Assembly: GCF_028657195.3 (NCBI RefSeq)
Contig: NZ_JANCPR020000036.1
Coordinates: 1-64,000 of the forward strand
Direction: 5' to 3'
Source of the DNA: Streptomyces iconiensis
Lineage (GTDB): Bacteria; Actinomycetota; Actinomycetes; Streptomycetales; Streptomycetaceae
DNA length: 64,000 nucleotides
Part shown: positions 25,239-34,677 of the stretch, piece after piece
Layout: every line of letters starts with the position of its first letter
Numbering within the stretch: the stretch's first letter is position 1
Notes under the pieces: model-generated
Told to the model about the DNA's origin: nothing
The model's input: only the letters and a program-made list of their open reading frames with translations
The model's database searches: none
Program-made: the position numbers and the translations under genes

Positions 25239-28139
25239 TCAGGCGCCGCCCCTGTCGGGGTAACGGGCCTGCTGCGGGATGTGCGTCCCGTACGTGCCGT
25301 CGTGGGGAGCCCCGTCATGGCCGTCGCGGCCGTCATGTGCGGGGTGCCCGTCGTGCGCCGGGCCACCGGCGGGGGGCGCGTGGCCCGCGCCGTGGTGGCC
25401 TTCGGCCTCGGCGGCCTCGCGCTCGGCCTTCGCCGCGCGCTCGGAGACGACCGTACGGACCGCGTCCAGAACGCCCCGGTAACCGGAGCAGCGGCACAAG
25501 TTGCCGCTGATGGCCTTACGGGTCTCCAGCTCGCTGGGAGCGTGGTTGCCCTCCAGCAGGTCGTGCACGGTCATGGCCAACCCCGGCACACAGAACCCGC
25601 ACTGCACCGAACCGCTCTCGGCCAGCGCGCACTGCACGTCGGAGGGAGCCCCGTCACGCGAGAGGCCCTCGACGGTACGCACTTCGCTGCCCGCCGCCGT
25701 CGCGGCGGGAACGAGGCACGCGGCCACGAGCCGCCCGTCGACCTGCACCGAGCAGGCCCCGCACTCGCCCTGCGCACAGCCGTCCTTGGCACCGGCGAGC
25801 CCGAGCCGTTCGCGCAGCACGTACAGCAGGGACTCGCCGATCCACGCGCTGGTGACGGGCCGATCGACGCCGTTGACGTGCAGGACGTACGAGACGTGGG
25901 GGTGCTCGTGGTCGGCGACGAGCACCGGTTCGGCCGCCTCGGGCACGGAGCCGGGTGCCTCCTCGCCCTCCGGCTCGGTCCCGGCACCTTCGTCACCGTC
26001 GATACCGGTGGCACCGATCCCGGCGGCTGCCTCGGCGATCTCGCCGCTTCCGGAGTCTCGGGCGCCGTCAGGGCTGTCAGAGCCGTCAGAGCCTCCGGCG
26101 ACCGGCTCGGCGCCAACGCCGCCGCTCCCAGGCGCCGTTCCCGGCCGCGTTCCGGCCCCGGCTCCCGGCTCGGCTTCGCGCTCCGCCGCCGCGTCTGATT
26201 CCGTGCCGGGGCCCGCCGTCGTACCGGGGCCCGCCGTCGTGCCGGATTCCTCAGCCACGGACAGTTCGGGCCCGGACAGTTCGGGCCCGGACAGTTCGGC
26301 TCCGGGGCGGTGCTCGGGCTCCGGTACGGCCTCGGGCAACGCGCCACCGGGCGGCAACATGCCCTCCGGCGGCTCCCCTTCGGACCGTTCTTCGGACCTT
26401 CCCTCAGACCGCTCCTCGGTACGTACGCCGTGTGACGGCACGCCGCCGGAAGAGTCGGAGGGTGCGGACGCGGGCAGCGGCGCCGCGCCCTGCTCGGGTG
26501 CGGCCTGCCCGGGTGCGGCCTCGTCCGTGGTGCCGCCCGGCTGTTGTACGCCGGGCGCCTGGGCGAGGGGCAGTTCGGGCGGGGCCGACGCGTCAACCGG
26601 CCGCAGCACGTGCTCACCGGGCTCGGGGTCTGCGGTGTGCCCGGTGGTCGCCGCCTGCTCGGCGGTCCCGGGGGCCTCGGTGGCCCCGTCGGGAGCCCCC
26701 GCCGCTCCCGGTGTACCGGGCGCTCCCGGTGCCCCGGGCGACGGATTGGGCGCGGTGTGCCCGGGGGTCTGGCCCAGCATGCGGTCGATGACGGACTGTC
26801 CGGGCGACACCCCGGGCGAGACCTCGACGATGTGGTCGGGCGCGCGTCCGACGGGCGGCGGTGCGGGCACATGCCCTGGCTGCGGCGCCGGCATGTGCCC
26901 CGGCATCGGGCCGGGCCCCGCACCGGTTCCGGTGCCAATGCCCGTGCCGGAGCCGGGCTCGGAGGGGAATCCGGACTCAGAGCCGGTGCCGGTGCCCGCT
27001 TCGGTGCCGGTGCCTGCGCCGGTATCGGAACCGGTGCCGGTCTCGGAACCGGTTCCAGGTGCGTGCGGCGGCTGCGCCTGGGGCTGTTCCGGCAGCGGCA
27101 TGGGCCCCGCGTCGGACAGGCCGTGCGCCTCGCCCCAGCTCGGTGCGCTCACGGGCCTCGGCGCCGGGGGCGGCGTCGGCTGCGTCCAGTTCTGGGGCTG
27201 TCCCGTACCGGCGGCGCCACCCGTGCCGAGGGGGCGGCGTTGGGTGCGGGCCTCGTGGGAACCGGCGAGCGCGGCTGCGGCTCCCTGTCCGAGCGCCGCT
27301 GCCACGGAGGAACCGGCCTCGCCCTGCGGCTCTCCTCTGTGCCCCGCTTGCTGGCGTGCCGCTTCCTGCTGTGCCGCGTCCAGGCGTTCCGTTTCACCTT
27401 CCGCTTCCGGCACCGAGGGTTCCGGCTGTGCGAACGGCATGACCCACTGGCCCGTCGCCGAGGGGTCCATGCTGGCTGCGGGCGTGAGGGGAGCGTTTCC
27501 TGGCGTACCTGCACCACCGGCCGCGCTCGCCTCGGACGGGTCGATCGGCGGCGGGGTGTAGCCGCCCTGGCCGGTGCCGGGCGCTGCCAGCGGCATGCTC
27601 TCGGGGAGGCCGCCGCTGGGCATCTGAAGGAAACCCGTGGCGTCGGCGTCGTACTCGCCGCCGCCCCAACTGCGCGGCACCTGTTGCCCGTACGGGTCGT
27701 AGGGCGCGGACGGGTCGTGCGGGCCGGGCTGTCCCTGCGGCACGGCCCGACCGTGCGGAAGCGGCTGCTCCTGCGCCACCGGCGGCGCGTACGGGACATG
27801 AGGGGCATACGGGTCGATGCCGTAACCGTCCGTGCCCTGCGCACCGTTCGGGTTCCGGTGCGCGTGCCCGTCGGGGCCCTGGAGCGCGTGCCCGTTGGCG
27901 TCCGGGAGACCGTTGGCGTCCTGGAAACCGTTGAGGTGCTGGCCCTGGAAGCCGTTGGGGTCCTGGAAGCCGTCGGGGCCCGGGTAACCCTCGGGGTCCT
28001 GGTAACCGTTGGGGTCCTGGAACTCGCGGGGGTCCGGGTACCGGTGCGCGTCGGGTTGCGGGTTCGCGTTCGGTTGCGGGTTCCCGTTCCGGTCGGGGTT
28101 CCGGTCCGGGTTCCCGTTGTCGTGTGGTGTGCCGCTCAT
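25239..28139 (-). CDS. 2Fe-2S subunit of molybdenum hydroxylase with giant disordered N-terminus
   Basis: A 966-residue protein whose enzyme part is only about residues 745-910: plant-type ferredoxin cluster (CAQGECGACS with a later Cys) and helical second cluster (CGFC, then CRCSG). A normal subunit is about 160-200 residues. The first ~740 residues are low-complexity: Gln/Asp/Asn/Gly repeats of GFQDPNG type, then Pro/Gly, Glu/Ser and Gly/Thr blocks. ATG 28139 overlaps the FAD subunit stop (ATGA). The His/Gly/Asp-rich tail seems cut by a frameshift near 25240-25260: one base on, the same composition continues to 24974 and ends in ATGA with the next gene. Electrons pass from Mo through this subunit to FAD. 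Confidence 0.85.
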   Translation of the reverse strand: MSGTPHDNGNPDRNPDRNGNPQPNANPQPDAHRYPDPREFQDPNGYQDPEGYPGPDGFQDPNGFQGQHLNGFQDANGLPDANGHALQGPDGHAHRNPNGAQGTDGYGIDPYAPHVPYAPPVAQEQPLPHGRAVPQGQPGPHDPSAPYDPYGQQVPRSWGGGEYDADATGFLQMPSGGLPESMPLAAPGTGQGGYTPPPIDPSEASAAGGAGTPGNAPLTPAASMDPSATGQWVMPFAQPEPSVPEAEGETERLDAAQQEAARQQAGHRGEPQGEAGSSVAAALGQGAAAALAGSHEARTQRRPLGTGGAAGTGQPQNWTQPTPPPAPRPVSAPSWGEAHGLSDAGPMPLPEQPQAQPPHAPGTGSETGTGSDTGAGTGTEAGTGTGSESGFPSEPGSGTGIGTGTGAGPGPMPGHMPAPQPGHVPAPPPVGRAPDHIVEVSPGVSPGQSVIDRMLGQTPGHTAPNPSPGAPGAPGTPGAAGAPDGATEAPGTAEQAATTGHTADPEPGEHVLRPVDASAPPELPLAQAPGVQQPGGTTDEAAPGQAAPEQGAAPLPASAPSDSSGGVPSHGVRTEERSEGRSEERSEGEPPEGMLPPGGALPEAVPEPEHRPGAELSGPELSGPELSVAEESGTTAGPGTTAGPGTESDAAAEREAEPGAGAGTRPGTAPGSGGVGAEPVAGGSDGSDSPDGARDSGSGEIAEAAAGIGATGIDGDEGAGTEPEGEEAPGSVPEAAEPVLVADHEHPHVSYVLHVNGVDRPVTSAWIGESLLYVLRERLGLAGAKDGCAQGECGACSVQVDGRLVAACLVPAATAAGSEVRTVEGLSRDGAPSDVQCALAESGSVQCGFCVPGLAMTVHDLLEGNHAPSELETRKAISGNLCRCSGYRGVLDAVRTVVSERAAKAEREAAEAEGHHGAGHAPPAGGPAHDGHPAHDGRDGHDGAPHDGTYGTHIPQQARYPDRGGA

Positions 28140-29071
28140 GCGAGAGCCCTCCCGAGTCCACGGCGGGCCAGTGTCGCCACCGTACGCCGCAGGTGCAGCG
28201 CGGCGGGCGGAAGTGCGGGTACGGGCCCGGAGGCCGGGTCGGCACCCTCCTCGGGGGCCGGGTCGGGAATGCACGCCATCGCGACGTACTCCCCGAAGGC
28301 CGACAGCGCTTCGGGCGCGAGCCCGCGCTCTCCGTCCCAGTCGATCAGCGAGGCGATCCAGCGCTCGGCCTCCAGCGGGCGCAACGGCATCGGCGCCACG
28401 GCACCGACGGCGCAGCGCACTCCGCGCCGCATCGGGTCCAGCACGACGGCGACGGAGGCGAGTGCACGGCTGGGGCCCGTTCTGCTCGTCGCCTTGAGGA
28501 ACGTCTGCGGCGCGTGCAGCAGCGGCACACGTACGTAGCCCACCACCTCGCTGGGCCGCAGCATGTCCACGTTGGCGAGCAGATGGCTCACCGGCAGCTC
28601 ACGGCGGGCGCCTTCGGGCCCCGCGATGGACAAGGTGGCTTCCAGCGCGGCGAGCACGGGCAGCGCGTCGCCGGTGGGCGCGGCGCTGACGACGTTCCCG
28701 CCGAGCGTTCCCGCGTTACGGATCTGCGGCGGTCCAGCGGCGCGCGCCGCTGCGGCGAGCGCGGGGATGAGCGCCGCGAAGTCGGGCCGCCCCATGCGTG
28801 CGTGGGTGAGCCCGGCACCGAGGACGGCGTGCCCGTCCTGGTACTCCCAGCCGCGGATCTCGCTGATGCGTCCGAGTCCGACGAGCGCACCGGGGCGCAG
28901 TTGGCCGGAGTTCACGTCGGCCATGAGATCGGTGCCACCGGCGACGGGAACGGCCGCGGGCACGGCGGACAGTGCCGACACCGCTTCGTCCAGCGTGGTC
29001 GGCAACATGACAGACGGCACAGCCTGCGCGGCTCGATCGCCGTGTGGTGCATGCTGCACGTGCGTGCTCAA
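28136..29071 (-). CDS. FAD-binding subunit of molybdenum hydroxylase
   Basis: A 311-residue FAD-binding subunit of the CoxM/XdhB type. VPVAGGTDLMADVNSG is the FAD pyrophosphate motif, and IRNAGTLGGNVVSAAPTGD is the second family signature; the C-terminal CO-dehydrogenase flavoprotein domain follows. TTG 29071 with AAGGGG ahead of it is the likely start; ATG 29008 (MLPTTLDEA) is an alternative giving 290 residues. It is the first gene of the operon, and its stop overlaps the start of the 2Fe-2S gene. Accepts electrons from the iron-sulfur subunit. Substrate of the complex is unknown. Confidence 0.85.
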   Translation of the reverse strand: MSTHVQHAPHGDRAAQAVPSVMLPTTLDEAVSALSAVPAAVPVAGGTDLMADVNSGQLRPGALVGLGRISEIRGWEYQDGHAVLGAGLTHARMGRPDFAALIPALAAAARAAGPPQIRNAGTLGGNVVSAAPTGDALPVLAALEATLSIAGPEGARRELPVSHLLANVDMLRPSEVVGYVRVPLLHAPQTFLKATSRTGPSRALASVAVVLDPMRRGVRCAVGAVAPMPLRPLEAERWIASLIDWDGERGLAPEALSAFGEYVAMACIPDPAPEEGADPASGPVPALPPAALHLRRTVATLARRGLGRALA

Positions 29072-29696
29072 CCTGGCTGCCCCTTCCCCGACGTCCCCGG
29101 GCCTCTGCACTGCCGTACGGTACGTGCTCACAGCCCGGACGTGGCAACTCTGGCACATCTCGGCGGGCTGGTGACACGAGGGTCCGGGAAGGGTACAACC
29201 ACCACAATCGCCACAAACCATGAACCCTCCCCCGGCCTCCGCCACCACATGCCCCGCGCATGTGCGCACCCCCCACGACGGCACGTTTCCGTGCCGCGGA
29301 GAGGGACGCGAACGGTACGGAGGAGACGGGAACGGACACGTACGACGTGCCGGGTGCGGCGAGGTTGCCTTCGCGCGCGACGCACGTACGCGGGCACCTA
29401 CACGGCACATACGAGGCACGTACGTGGCCCGCACATGGTCCGCACAACGTGAGCCACAGACGGTGCTGACGGGTACGGACGGTGCGGCGAGTGCGAACGG
29501 GCCAGACGGGGCGATGGGCGCGGACGGGCACGGACGGGACGGCGAGCGCGAACGGGCGCGGCAGGTACGGGACGGCGAGCGCGAACGGGCGCGGCAGGTA
29601 CGGGCAGGTACGGCAGGTACACGGCGTACCGAGGCCCGTACGTACGCCGTGCCGTGCCGTGCCGGGGCGGGACGGGCGCCCGGCGAGGGGGGCGCT
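29072..29696. other. Intergenic region upstream of the hydroxylase operon
   Basis: 625 bases between the FAD subunit start and the hexosaminidase stop, with no gene that I can support. The rightward open frame 29220-29879 is only Arg/Gly/Ala-rich and runs into the hexosaminidase antisense. The region is rich in GTAC-containing short repeats and carries a 33-base direct repeat at 29538-29603. Confidence 0.6.
29538..29603. repeat. 33-base perfect direct repeat
   Basis: Two identical 33-base units (29538-29570 and 29571-29603) begin GACGGCGAGCGCGAACGG and abut. A degenerate relative lies around 29480-29515 and shorter GGCAGGTACG repeats follow to 29620. Confidence 0.8.
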
Positions 29697-31373
29697 CTAG
29701 GCGCCGTCGGGCTCCAGGGGGCGCCCCGGGATGCCGGGGCGCCGTTCCCAGGGGCGCGGCCCGTCCGGCCGGCGGTAGTTGACACCGAGTGCGTCAAGGC
29801 GCGCGTAGTGCGCCTCGTTCATCCGCCGCTCGAAGTCGCTGAACGCGTCGCCCTCGCCGGGCTCTCCCGAACCACCTGAACCCCCTCCCCGTGAGGGTGA
29901 CCAGGCGACCTCCGCGAGGGCGGCGAGACGGGGGAAGACCTGGTAGTCGACGCGCTGTGCGCTCTCCGTGCACTCCGTCCACATGTTGGCCTGGATGCCC
30001 ATGACATGACGGGCGTGCGGGGTGCCCGCGAGTCCGGGCGGGAGGGGTTCGAACTCGTGGACGTCGCGCAGGGTCGAGACGTGACCCAGCGGTACGGGCT
30101 CGTCCTCGCCGGGCGCCTGGCGGCGGTCCAGGTACAGCTGGTGTTCGGGGCACATCACCACGTCGTGGCCCGCGGTGGCGGCGGTGACGCCGCCCTTGTC
30201 ACCGCGCCAGGAGGACACGGCCGCACCGGAGGTGAGCCCGTCCTTCAAGGTGCCGCCCTCCAGGATCTCGTCCCAGCCGATCATGCGGCGTCCGCGCGCG
30301 GCGAGCCAGCGGTCGAAGTGCCGCACCATCCACGCCTGGAGCGCGTCCTCGTCGGCCAGCCCCTCCGCCGCGATACGCGCCTGCGCGACGGCCGACTCGC
30401 GCCACTCCTCCTTGGGCGTCTCGTCGCCGCCGATGTGCACGAACGTCGAGGGGAACAGGTCGAGGACCTCCTCCAGTACGTGTTCGTAGAAGCGGAGGGT
30501 GTCGTCCGTCGGCGTCAGCAGATGCGGGCTGACACCCCAGTCGGTCCACACGCCGAGCGACGAGGTGTCCAGGACGTCGGTGTTGCCCAGTTCGGGGTAG
30601 GCGGCGATGGCCGCCTGCGAGTGGCCCGGCAGTTCGATCTCGGGGACGACGGTGATGTGCCGTTCGGCGGCGTACGCGACGATCTCGCGCAGGTCGTCCT
30701 GTGTGTAGTAGCCGCCGTGCGGGCGTTCGTCCCACAGCGGTGAGGCACGGTGACCCACTCGGGTACGGGGCCGCCAGGCGCCGGTACCGGTCAACTCCGG
30801 GTAGCGCCTGATCTCCACGCGCCAGCCCTGGTCGTCGGTGAGGTGGAAGTGGAGGACGTTCAGCTTGTGCGCCGCCATCAGGTCGATCATCCGCAGCACG
30901 CCGTCCTTGGGCGTGAAGTGCCGTGCCACATCGAGCATCAGGCCGCGCCAGGCGAAGCGGGGCGCGTCCTCGACACGCGCTGGCCGCACGTGCCACTCCC
31001 GCACAGTGCCGACGCTGCGGAATGCCTCGGGCGGCAGCGCCTGGCGCAGCGTCTGCGCACCCCAGAAGACCCCGGCGGCGCTGCCGCCCTCGATGAGGAC
31101 GCGCTCGGTTTCGACGGTCAGCCGGTAGCCCTCCTCGTCCAGTTCGCCGTCGATCCGCAACTCGACGGCGTTACGGCCCCGGGCCTGCCCCGCGCCGCCG
31201 CCCGTTCCCGGTACGGGGTCCTCGAACGGCAGGGCGGCCTGCGCCCGCAGCCACCGCGCCACCCCTTCCGTCCCCGGACCGGCGACAAGCGCGGTGCCAC
31301 TCCCCCACGCGAAGGGCGTGCCCTCGCGCTCCCGTACACCCTCCGGGCGCGGTACAAGTCCTGACCAGCTCAC
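29697..31373 (-). CDS. Beta-N-acetylhexosaminidase (GH20)
   Basis: A 558-residue family 20 glycosidase that removes N-acetylglucosamine from chitobiose-type ends. The N-terminal alpha/beta domain (residues about 1-140) is followed by the TIM barrel; the catalytic pair is in HIGGDETP near residue 315, with VLHFHLTDDQGWRVEI and ELPGHSQAAIAAYPEL as further signatures. No signal peptide is seen, so it probably acts inside the cell on imported oligosaccharide. It is the last gene of the ABC operon, 106 bases after the second permease, and the gap is filled by TGA-containing repeats. Confidence 0.92.
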   Translation of the reverse strand: MSWSGLVPRPEGVREREGTPFAWGSGTALVAGPGTEGVARWLRAQAALPFEDPVPGTGGGAGQARGRNAVELRIDGELDEEGYRLTVETERVLIEGGSAAGVFWGAQTLRQALPPEAFRSVGTVREWHVRPARVEDAPRFAWRGLMLDVARHFTPKDGVLRMIDLMAAHKLNVLHFHLTDDQGWRVEIRRYPELTGTGAWRPRTRVGHRASPLWDERPHGGYYTQDDLREIVAYAAERHITVVPEIELPGHSQAAIAAYPELGNTDVLDTSSLGVWTDWGVSPHLLTPTDDTLRFYEHVLEEVLDLFPSTFVHIGGDETPKEEWRESAVAQARIAAEGLADEDALQAWMVRHFDRWLAARGRRMIGWDEILEGGTLKDGLTSGAAVSSWRGDKGGVTAATAGHDVVMCPEHQLYLDRRQAPGEDEPVPLGHVSTLRDVHEFEPLPPGLAGTPHARHVMGIQANMWTECTESAQRVDYQVFPRLAALAEVAWSPSRGGGSGGSGEPGEGDAFSDFERRMNEAHYARLDALGVNYRRPDGPRPWERRPGIPGRPLEPDGA

Positions 31374-31490
31374 CTTGGGGCTCCTCTCACGTCACTGCAT
31401 CTCTCTCACGTCACTGCACCTTCACTTCACCGCACGCTTGCTCACCGGGGCATTCACGTCACCGCGCTCTCACCGACCCTCACTTCACCG
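31374..31490 (-). repeat. Stop-spanning GTGACGTGA repeats between permease and hexosaminidase
   Basis: The permease ends GCGGTGAAGTGA; the same segment recurs once more, with further versions GCGGTGACGTGA and GCAGTGACGTGAGAG (twice), filling the gap up to the hexosaminidase ribosome binding site. Each version carries a TGA like the true stop. Confidence 0.6.
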
Positions 31491-32379
31491 CTCCGCCCAG
31501 TCCCGAGACGAGGCGGCGGTGTACGCATACGAAGAAGATCAGCACGGGCACGGTCATCACGGTGGAGGCGGCCATGACGCCGCCCCAGTCGGGCGTCTCG
31601 GCGTCGAAGAAGACCAGGAGCGCCATCGGCAGGGTCGAGTTCTCGACCTCGCTGATGATGAAGGACTTCGCGAACAGGAAGTCGTTCCAGGTGGAGATGA
31701 ACGAGAAGACGCTCGTGGCGACAAGGCCGGGAAAGACGAGGGGGAAGAGGATCTGCCACAGGAAACGGGTCCTGCTGGCCCCGTCGATGAACGCCTGCTC
31801 CTCCAGCGCCTCCGGCACCGCCTTCACGAATCCGCGCAGCATCCAGATCGCGAAGGGCAGCGAGAAGGCGAGGTGCGGCAGGATCAGCGAGACGAGGCTG
31901 TTGAGCGCGCCGAAGTCCCGCATGAGGAAGAACATCGGAATGGTGAGGGCCTCCACCGGCACCATCTGCGCGGCCAGGAAGAGAATGAGCAGCGTCGTAC
32001 GGAGCCGGAAGCGGAACCGGGTCACGGCCGTCGCCGCGAGAAACGCGATCAGCGCCGAGGCGACGACGACACTTCCGGCAACGAGCACGCTGTTGGCGAA
32101 GTACCGGGCGAAATCGCCTTGCTCGAAGACGCGCCGGAAAGAGTCGAGCGACGGCGAGAGCGTCCACGGAACCGGCCGTTCCGAGCGGACTTCCCCGGCC
32201 GGTTTGAAGGCCGAGAGCACCATCCAGTACAGCGGAAAGGCGACGACGACCGCGATCAGCAGCGCGCCCACCTCCGCCGCGAGCCGCCACGGCTTCCGAA
32301 TCCAGCGCCGTACTCCGACGCCCGTCGCACGCTCAACTGCCACTGTACGCCCGCCATTCACGACACGCGCTTCGCTCAC
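31480..32379 (-). CDS. Carbohydrate ABC transporter permease (MalG type)
   Basis: A 299-residue inner-membrane permease with six helices. The EAA loop that contacts the ATPase reads EQAFIDGASRTRFLWQILFP, the standard MalG form. GTG 32379 has GGGGAGGAGCT before it and overlaps the stop of the upstream permease (GTGA). Together with the other permease it forms the channel. No ATPase gene is in the operon; as usual in Streptomyces a shared MsiK-type ATPase elsewhere probably powers it. Confidence 0.9.
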   Translation of the reverse strand: MSEARVVNGGRTVAVERATGVGVRRWIRKPWRLAAEVGALLIAVVVAFPLYWMVLSAFKPAGEVRSERPVPWTLSPSLDSFRRVFEQGDFARYFANSVLVAGSVVVASALIAFLAATAVTRFRFRLRTTLLILFLAAQMVPVEALTIPMFFLMRDFGALNSLVSLILPHLAFSLPFAIWMLRGFVKAVPEALEEQAFIDGASRTRFLWQILFPLVFPGLVATSVFSFISTWNDFLFAKSFIISEVENSTLPMALLVFFDAETPDWGGVMAASTVMTVPVLIFFVCVHRRLVSGLGGAVK

Positions 32380-33341
32380 AGCTCCTCCCCGTTCCTGCGC
32401 AGCAGTTTCAGATACACCAGCGTCACTCCGAGCAGGATCACCAGCATCACGATGCCGATCGCAGAGCCGAGGCTGTACTGCGAGGAGGCGAACGCCTTTT
32501 GGTACGCGTACACGTTGAGGACGAGGTTCTGTCCCGCGATGCCGCCGCCGCCCGTCATCACATAGATCTGGGTGAACACCTTGAAGTCCCAGATGATGGA
32601 CTGGATGGTCACGACAATCAGAATCGGTCTGAGCATCGGCGCCATGACGCTGCGCCACGTACGCCACACGCTCGCGCCGTCCAAGGAGGCGGCTTCCAGC
32701 ACCTCTTTCGGAATGGCCTGGATTCCCGCATACGTCGTCACCATCACCAGCGGGAATGAGCACCAGACGACCTCGAAGAAGACCAGCGCGAACGCGCTCA
32801 GCTGCCCGTACGTCCAGGAGAAGTCACCGAGTCCCAGCACCTTGTTGACGGGTCCGAAGTCGGGGTCGAAGAGGAAGACCCACACGGTCGAGCCGGTGAT
32901 GGCGGGTGTCGCCCACGCGCCGAGCGCGGCCAGCATCAGCACCAGCCTCGGCAGCGGCCGTATCCGGGTGAGGAGTACGGCCAGCGAGCAGCCGGTCAGC
33001 ATGGTGCCCACGACGCAGGCCGCGGCGAACAGCAGGGTCGCCAGGAGAACGTCCCAGAACTGGCTGTCGCCGAAGAGTTCGGCATAGTTGCCGAATCCCC
33101 GGAAGGTGGTGGGCTCACCACCGCTCACCTGGAGTTGGGTGTATTCGAGGAAGGAGATCAGGCCGAGCTGGTAGATCGGATAGATCAGCAGTCCCGCGAG
33201 GACGACGAGGGCCGGCGCGAGGTAGAGCCAGGGTGTCCAGGGCCCTCCCTGGCGGCGTGGTCCGCGCCGTTTGCCCGTGGCACGCACCGGCTTTTCCGGT
33301 GACGTGCCTGGCCGCTCGGCGACGGTGGTGGCCGCGCTCAC
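32376..33341 (-). CDS. Carbohydrate ABC transporter permease (MalF type)
   Basis: A 321-residue permease with six membrane helices after a basic N-terminus (KRRGPRRQGG). The EAA loop is LEAASLDGASVWRTWRSVMAP. GTG 33341 overlaps the stop of the solute-binding protein gene (GTGA), so the four genes are translationally coupled down to the second permease. Pairs with the MalG-type permease to import the sugar delivered by the binding protein. Confidence 0.9.
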   Translation of the reverse strand: MSAATTVAERPGTSPEKPVRATGKRRGPRRQGGPWTPWLYLAPALVVLAGLLIYPIYQLGLISFLEYTQLQVSGGEPTTFRGFGNYAELFGDSQFWDVLLATLLFAAACVVGTMLTGCSLAVLLTRIRPLPRLVLMLAALGAWATPAITGSTVWVFLFDPDFGPVNKVLGLGDFSWTYGQLSAFALVFFEVVWCSFPLVMVTTYAGIQAIPKEVLEAASLDGASVWRTWRSVMAPMLRPILIVVTIQSIIWDFKVFTQIYVMTGGGGIAGQNLVLNVYAYQKAFASSQYSLGSAIGIVMLVILLGVTLVYLKLLRRNGEEL

Positions 33342-34636
33342 TTCACGAACGCCTCGTCCATCTTCTTGGCCGCTTCACCGGCCGCCCCCTCCACGTCCTG
33401 CTGTCCGCTGACGATCTCCTGGAACATTCCCGGGAGAATCATGGAGGCGTCGATCTCTCCCCATGCGGGGCTGGCGGGCACGAACTTCGTTCCCGCGTCC
33501 AGCGTCCGGACGAAGGGTTTGACGAACGGCTCCTTCTGGGCGACCTTCTCGCGGGTGTCGGTGAAGGTGGGCAGGAACCCCATCGCCTCGAAGAGTTCCT
33601 CTTGCGTCTGCTTTCCTCCCAGCTCCTTCATCAACTCGACGGCGAGGGTGCGGTGCGAGGTGCTCTTGAGAACGCCGACATTGTTGCCACCGGCGAAAGC
33701 GGGCGCGATGTCGCCCTCCTTGAGGCCCGGAAGCGGAACGACTCCGTAGTCGCCCTTGACCTTGCCGTCCTCCATGGCCTGCCGGTTGAAGTCGCCGCCG
33801 ATCGCCATTCCGGCCTTGCCGCCCGCGAACGCCTCGACGGTCTCGTTGCCGCCCATCTTGGCGCACTTGCCCGCGGGGCAGTTGTCGTCCCCGAACAGCT
33901 CCGTGTACGCCTTGATGCCTTTTCTGGCCTTCGCGCTGTCGATACCGGCCGAGAATTCGTCGCCGCGCTCCCGCGCCAGTTCCCCGCCGTGCGCCCAGAT
34001 GAACGGCATGGCGCCGTAGGTGTAGGCGCCGCCGACCGCGAGCCCGTACATGTCCTTGTTCTCCGCCCGGATCTTCTTCGCCGTACCGGCCACCTCGTCG
34101 AGGGTCTTCGGCGGCTTGAGTCCCAGGTCCTTGAACACGTCGGTGCGGTAGTAGAGCGCGCGCACCCCGACGAACAGGGGCGCCCCGTACTGCTTGCCCT
34201 TGACGGTCACCGACTCCTTGGCCGTCGGATCGGCGTCCTTGGCCGCTTCCCAGCCGCCGAACTCCTCGCTCACATCCGCGAGTCCGCCGTCGGCCACATA
34301 ACCGGCCGTGTCAGTGTTGCCGTACTCGATCACGTCGGGAGCCGAATCGGGGTCGTTGAAGGCGCCCTTGATCTTCTCCGCGCGGCTGTCGACGGGGATG
34401 TACTGCACATCGACCGTGACGTCCTTGTGCTTCTTCTCGAAGCGCCGTACGACGTTGTCGACAACCTCTTCCTTGGGCTTGTTGCCGACCTCCCTGAAGA
34501 GCCAGACCCGCAGCTTCCCGCTCTTCTCGTCCCCCTTCGCACCGTCGTCCGATGTGGAGGGCGCGCATCCTGCCAACGCCGACCCGGCCATCCCCAATGC
34601 CGCCACTGAAGCGGCAACCCGTACGGACATCCTCAC
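33338..34636 (-). CDS. Sugar-binding lipoprotein of ABC importer
   Basis: A 432-residue extracellular solute-binding protein, family 1. The signal peptide ends in a lipobox (GSALAGC), so it is anchored to the membrane. The body is the two-lobe fold (KLRVWLFREVGNKPKEE at the start). GTG 34636 with GGGGG seven bases before it is preferred; ATG 34630 is possible. First gene of a four-gene operon that ends in hexosaminidase, so the ligand is probably chitobiose or another N-acetylglucosamine oligosaccharide. A 17-base inverted repeat lies 25 bases upstream. Confidence 0.88.
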   Translation of the reverse strand: MRMSVRVAASVAALGMAGSALAGCAPSTSDDGAKGDEKSGKLRVWLFREVGNKPKEEVVDNVVRRFEKKHKDVTVDVQYIPVDSRAEKIKGAFNDPDSAPDVIEYGNTDTAGYVADGGLADVSEEFGGWEAAKDADPTAKESVTVKGKQYGAPLFVGVRALYYRTDVFKDLGLKPPKTLDEVAGTAKKIRAENKDMYGLAVGGAYTYGAMPFIWAHGGELARERGDEFSAGIDSAKARKGIKAYTELFGDDNCPAGKCAKMGGNETVEAFAGGKAGMAIGGDFNRQAMEDGKVKGDYGVVPLPGLKEGDIAPAFAGGNNVGVLKSTSHRTLAVELMKELGGKQTQEELFEAMGFLPTFTDTREKVAQKEPFVKPFVRTLDAGTKFVPASPAWGEIDASMILPGMFQEIVSGQQDVEGAAGEAAKKMDEAFVK

Positions 34637-34660
34637 GTCGAGACCCCCAAGCCTCTCGGC

Positions 34661-34677
34661 GTTGCAGACTGCGCAAC
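34661..34677. promoter_or_regulatory. Inverted repeat, candidate operator of the sugar ABC operon
   Basis: GTTGC and GCAAC flank seven bases in a perfect 17-base inverted repeat, 25 bases before the binding-protein start. A related half-site (TTGTGCAGTG on the minus strand) lies about two helical turns away. It does not match the DasR consensus ACTGGTCTAGACCAGT, so a LacI- or ROK-type regulator is more likely. Confidence 0.4.

Noticed and set aside
29220..29879. Rightward open frame upstream of the hydroxylase operon
   Set aside because: Low-complexity Arg/Gly/Ala peptide that enters the hexosaminidase antisense; no ribosome binding site or family signature.
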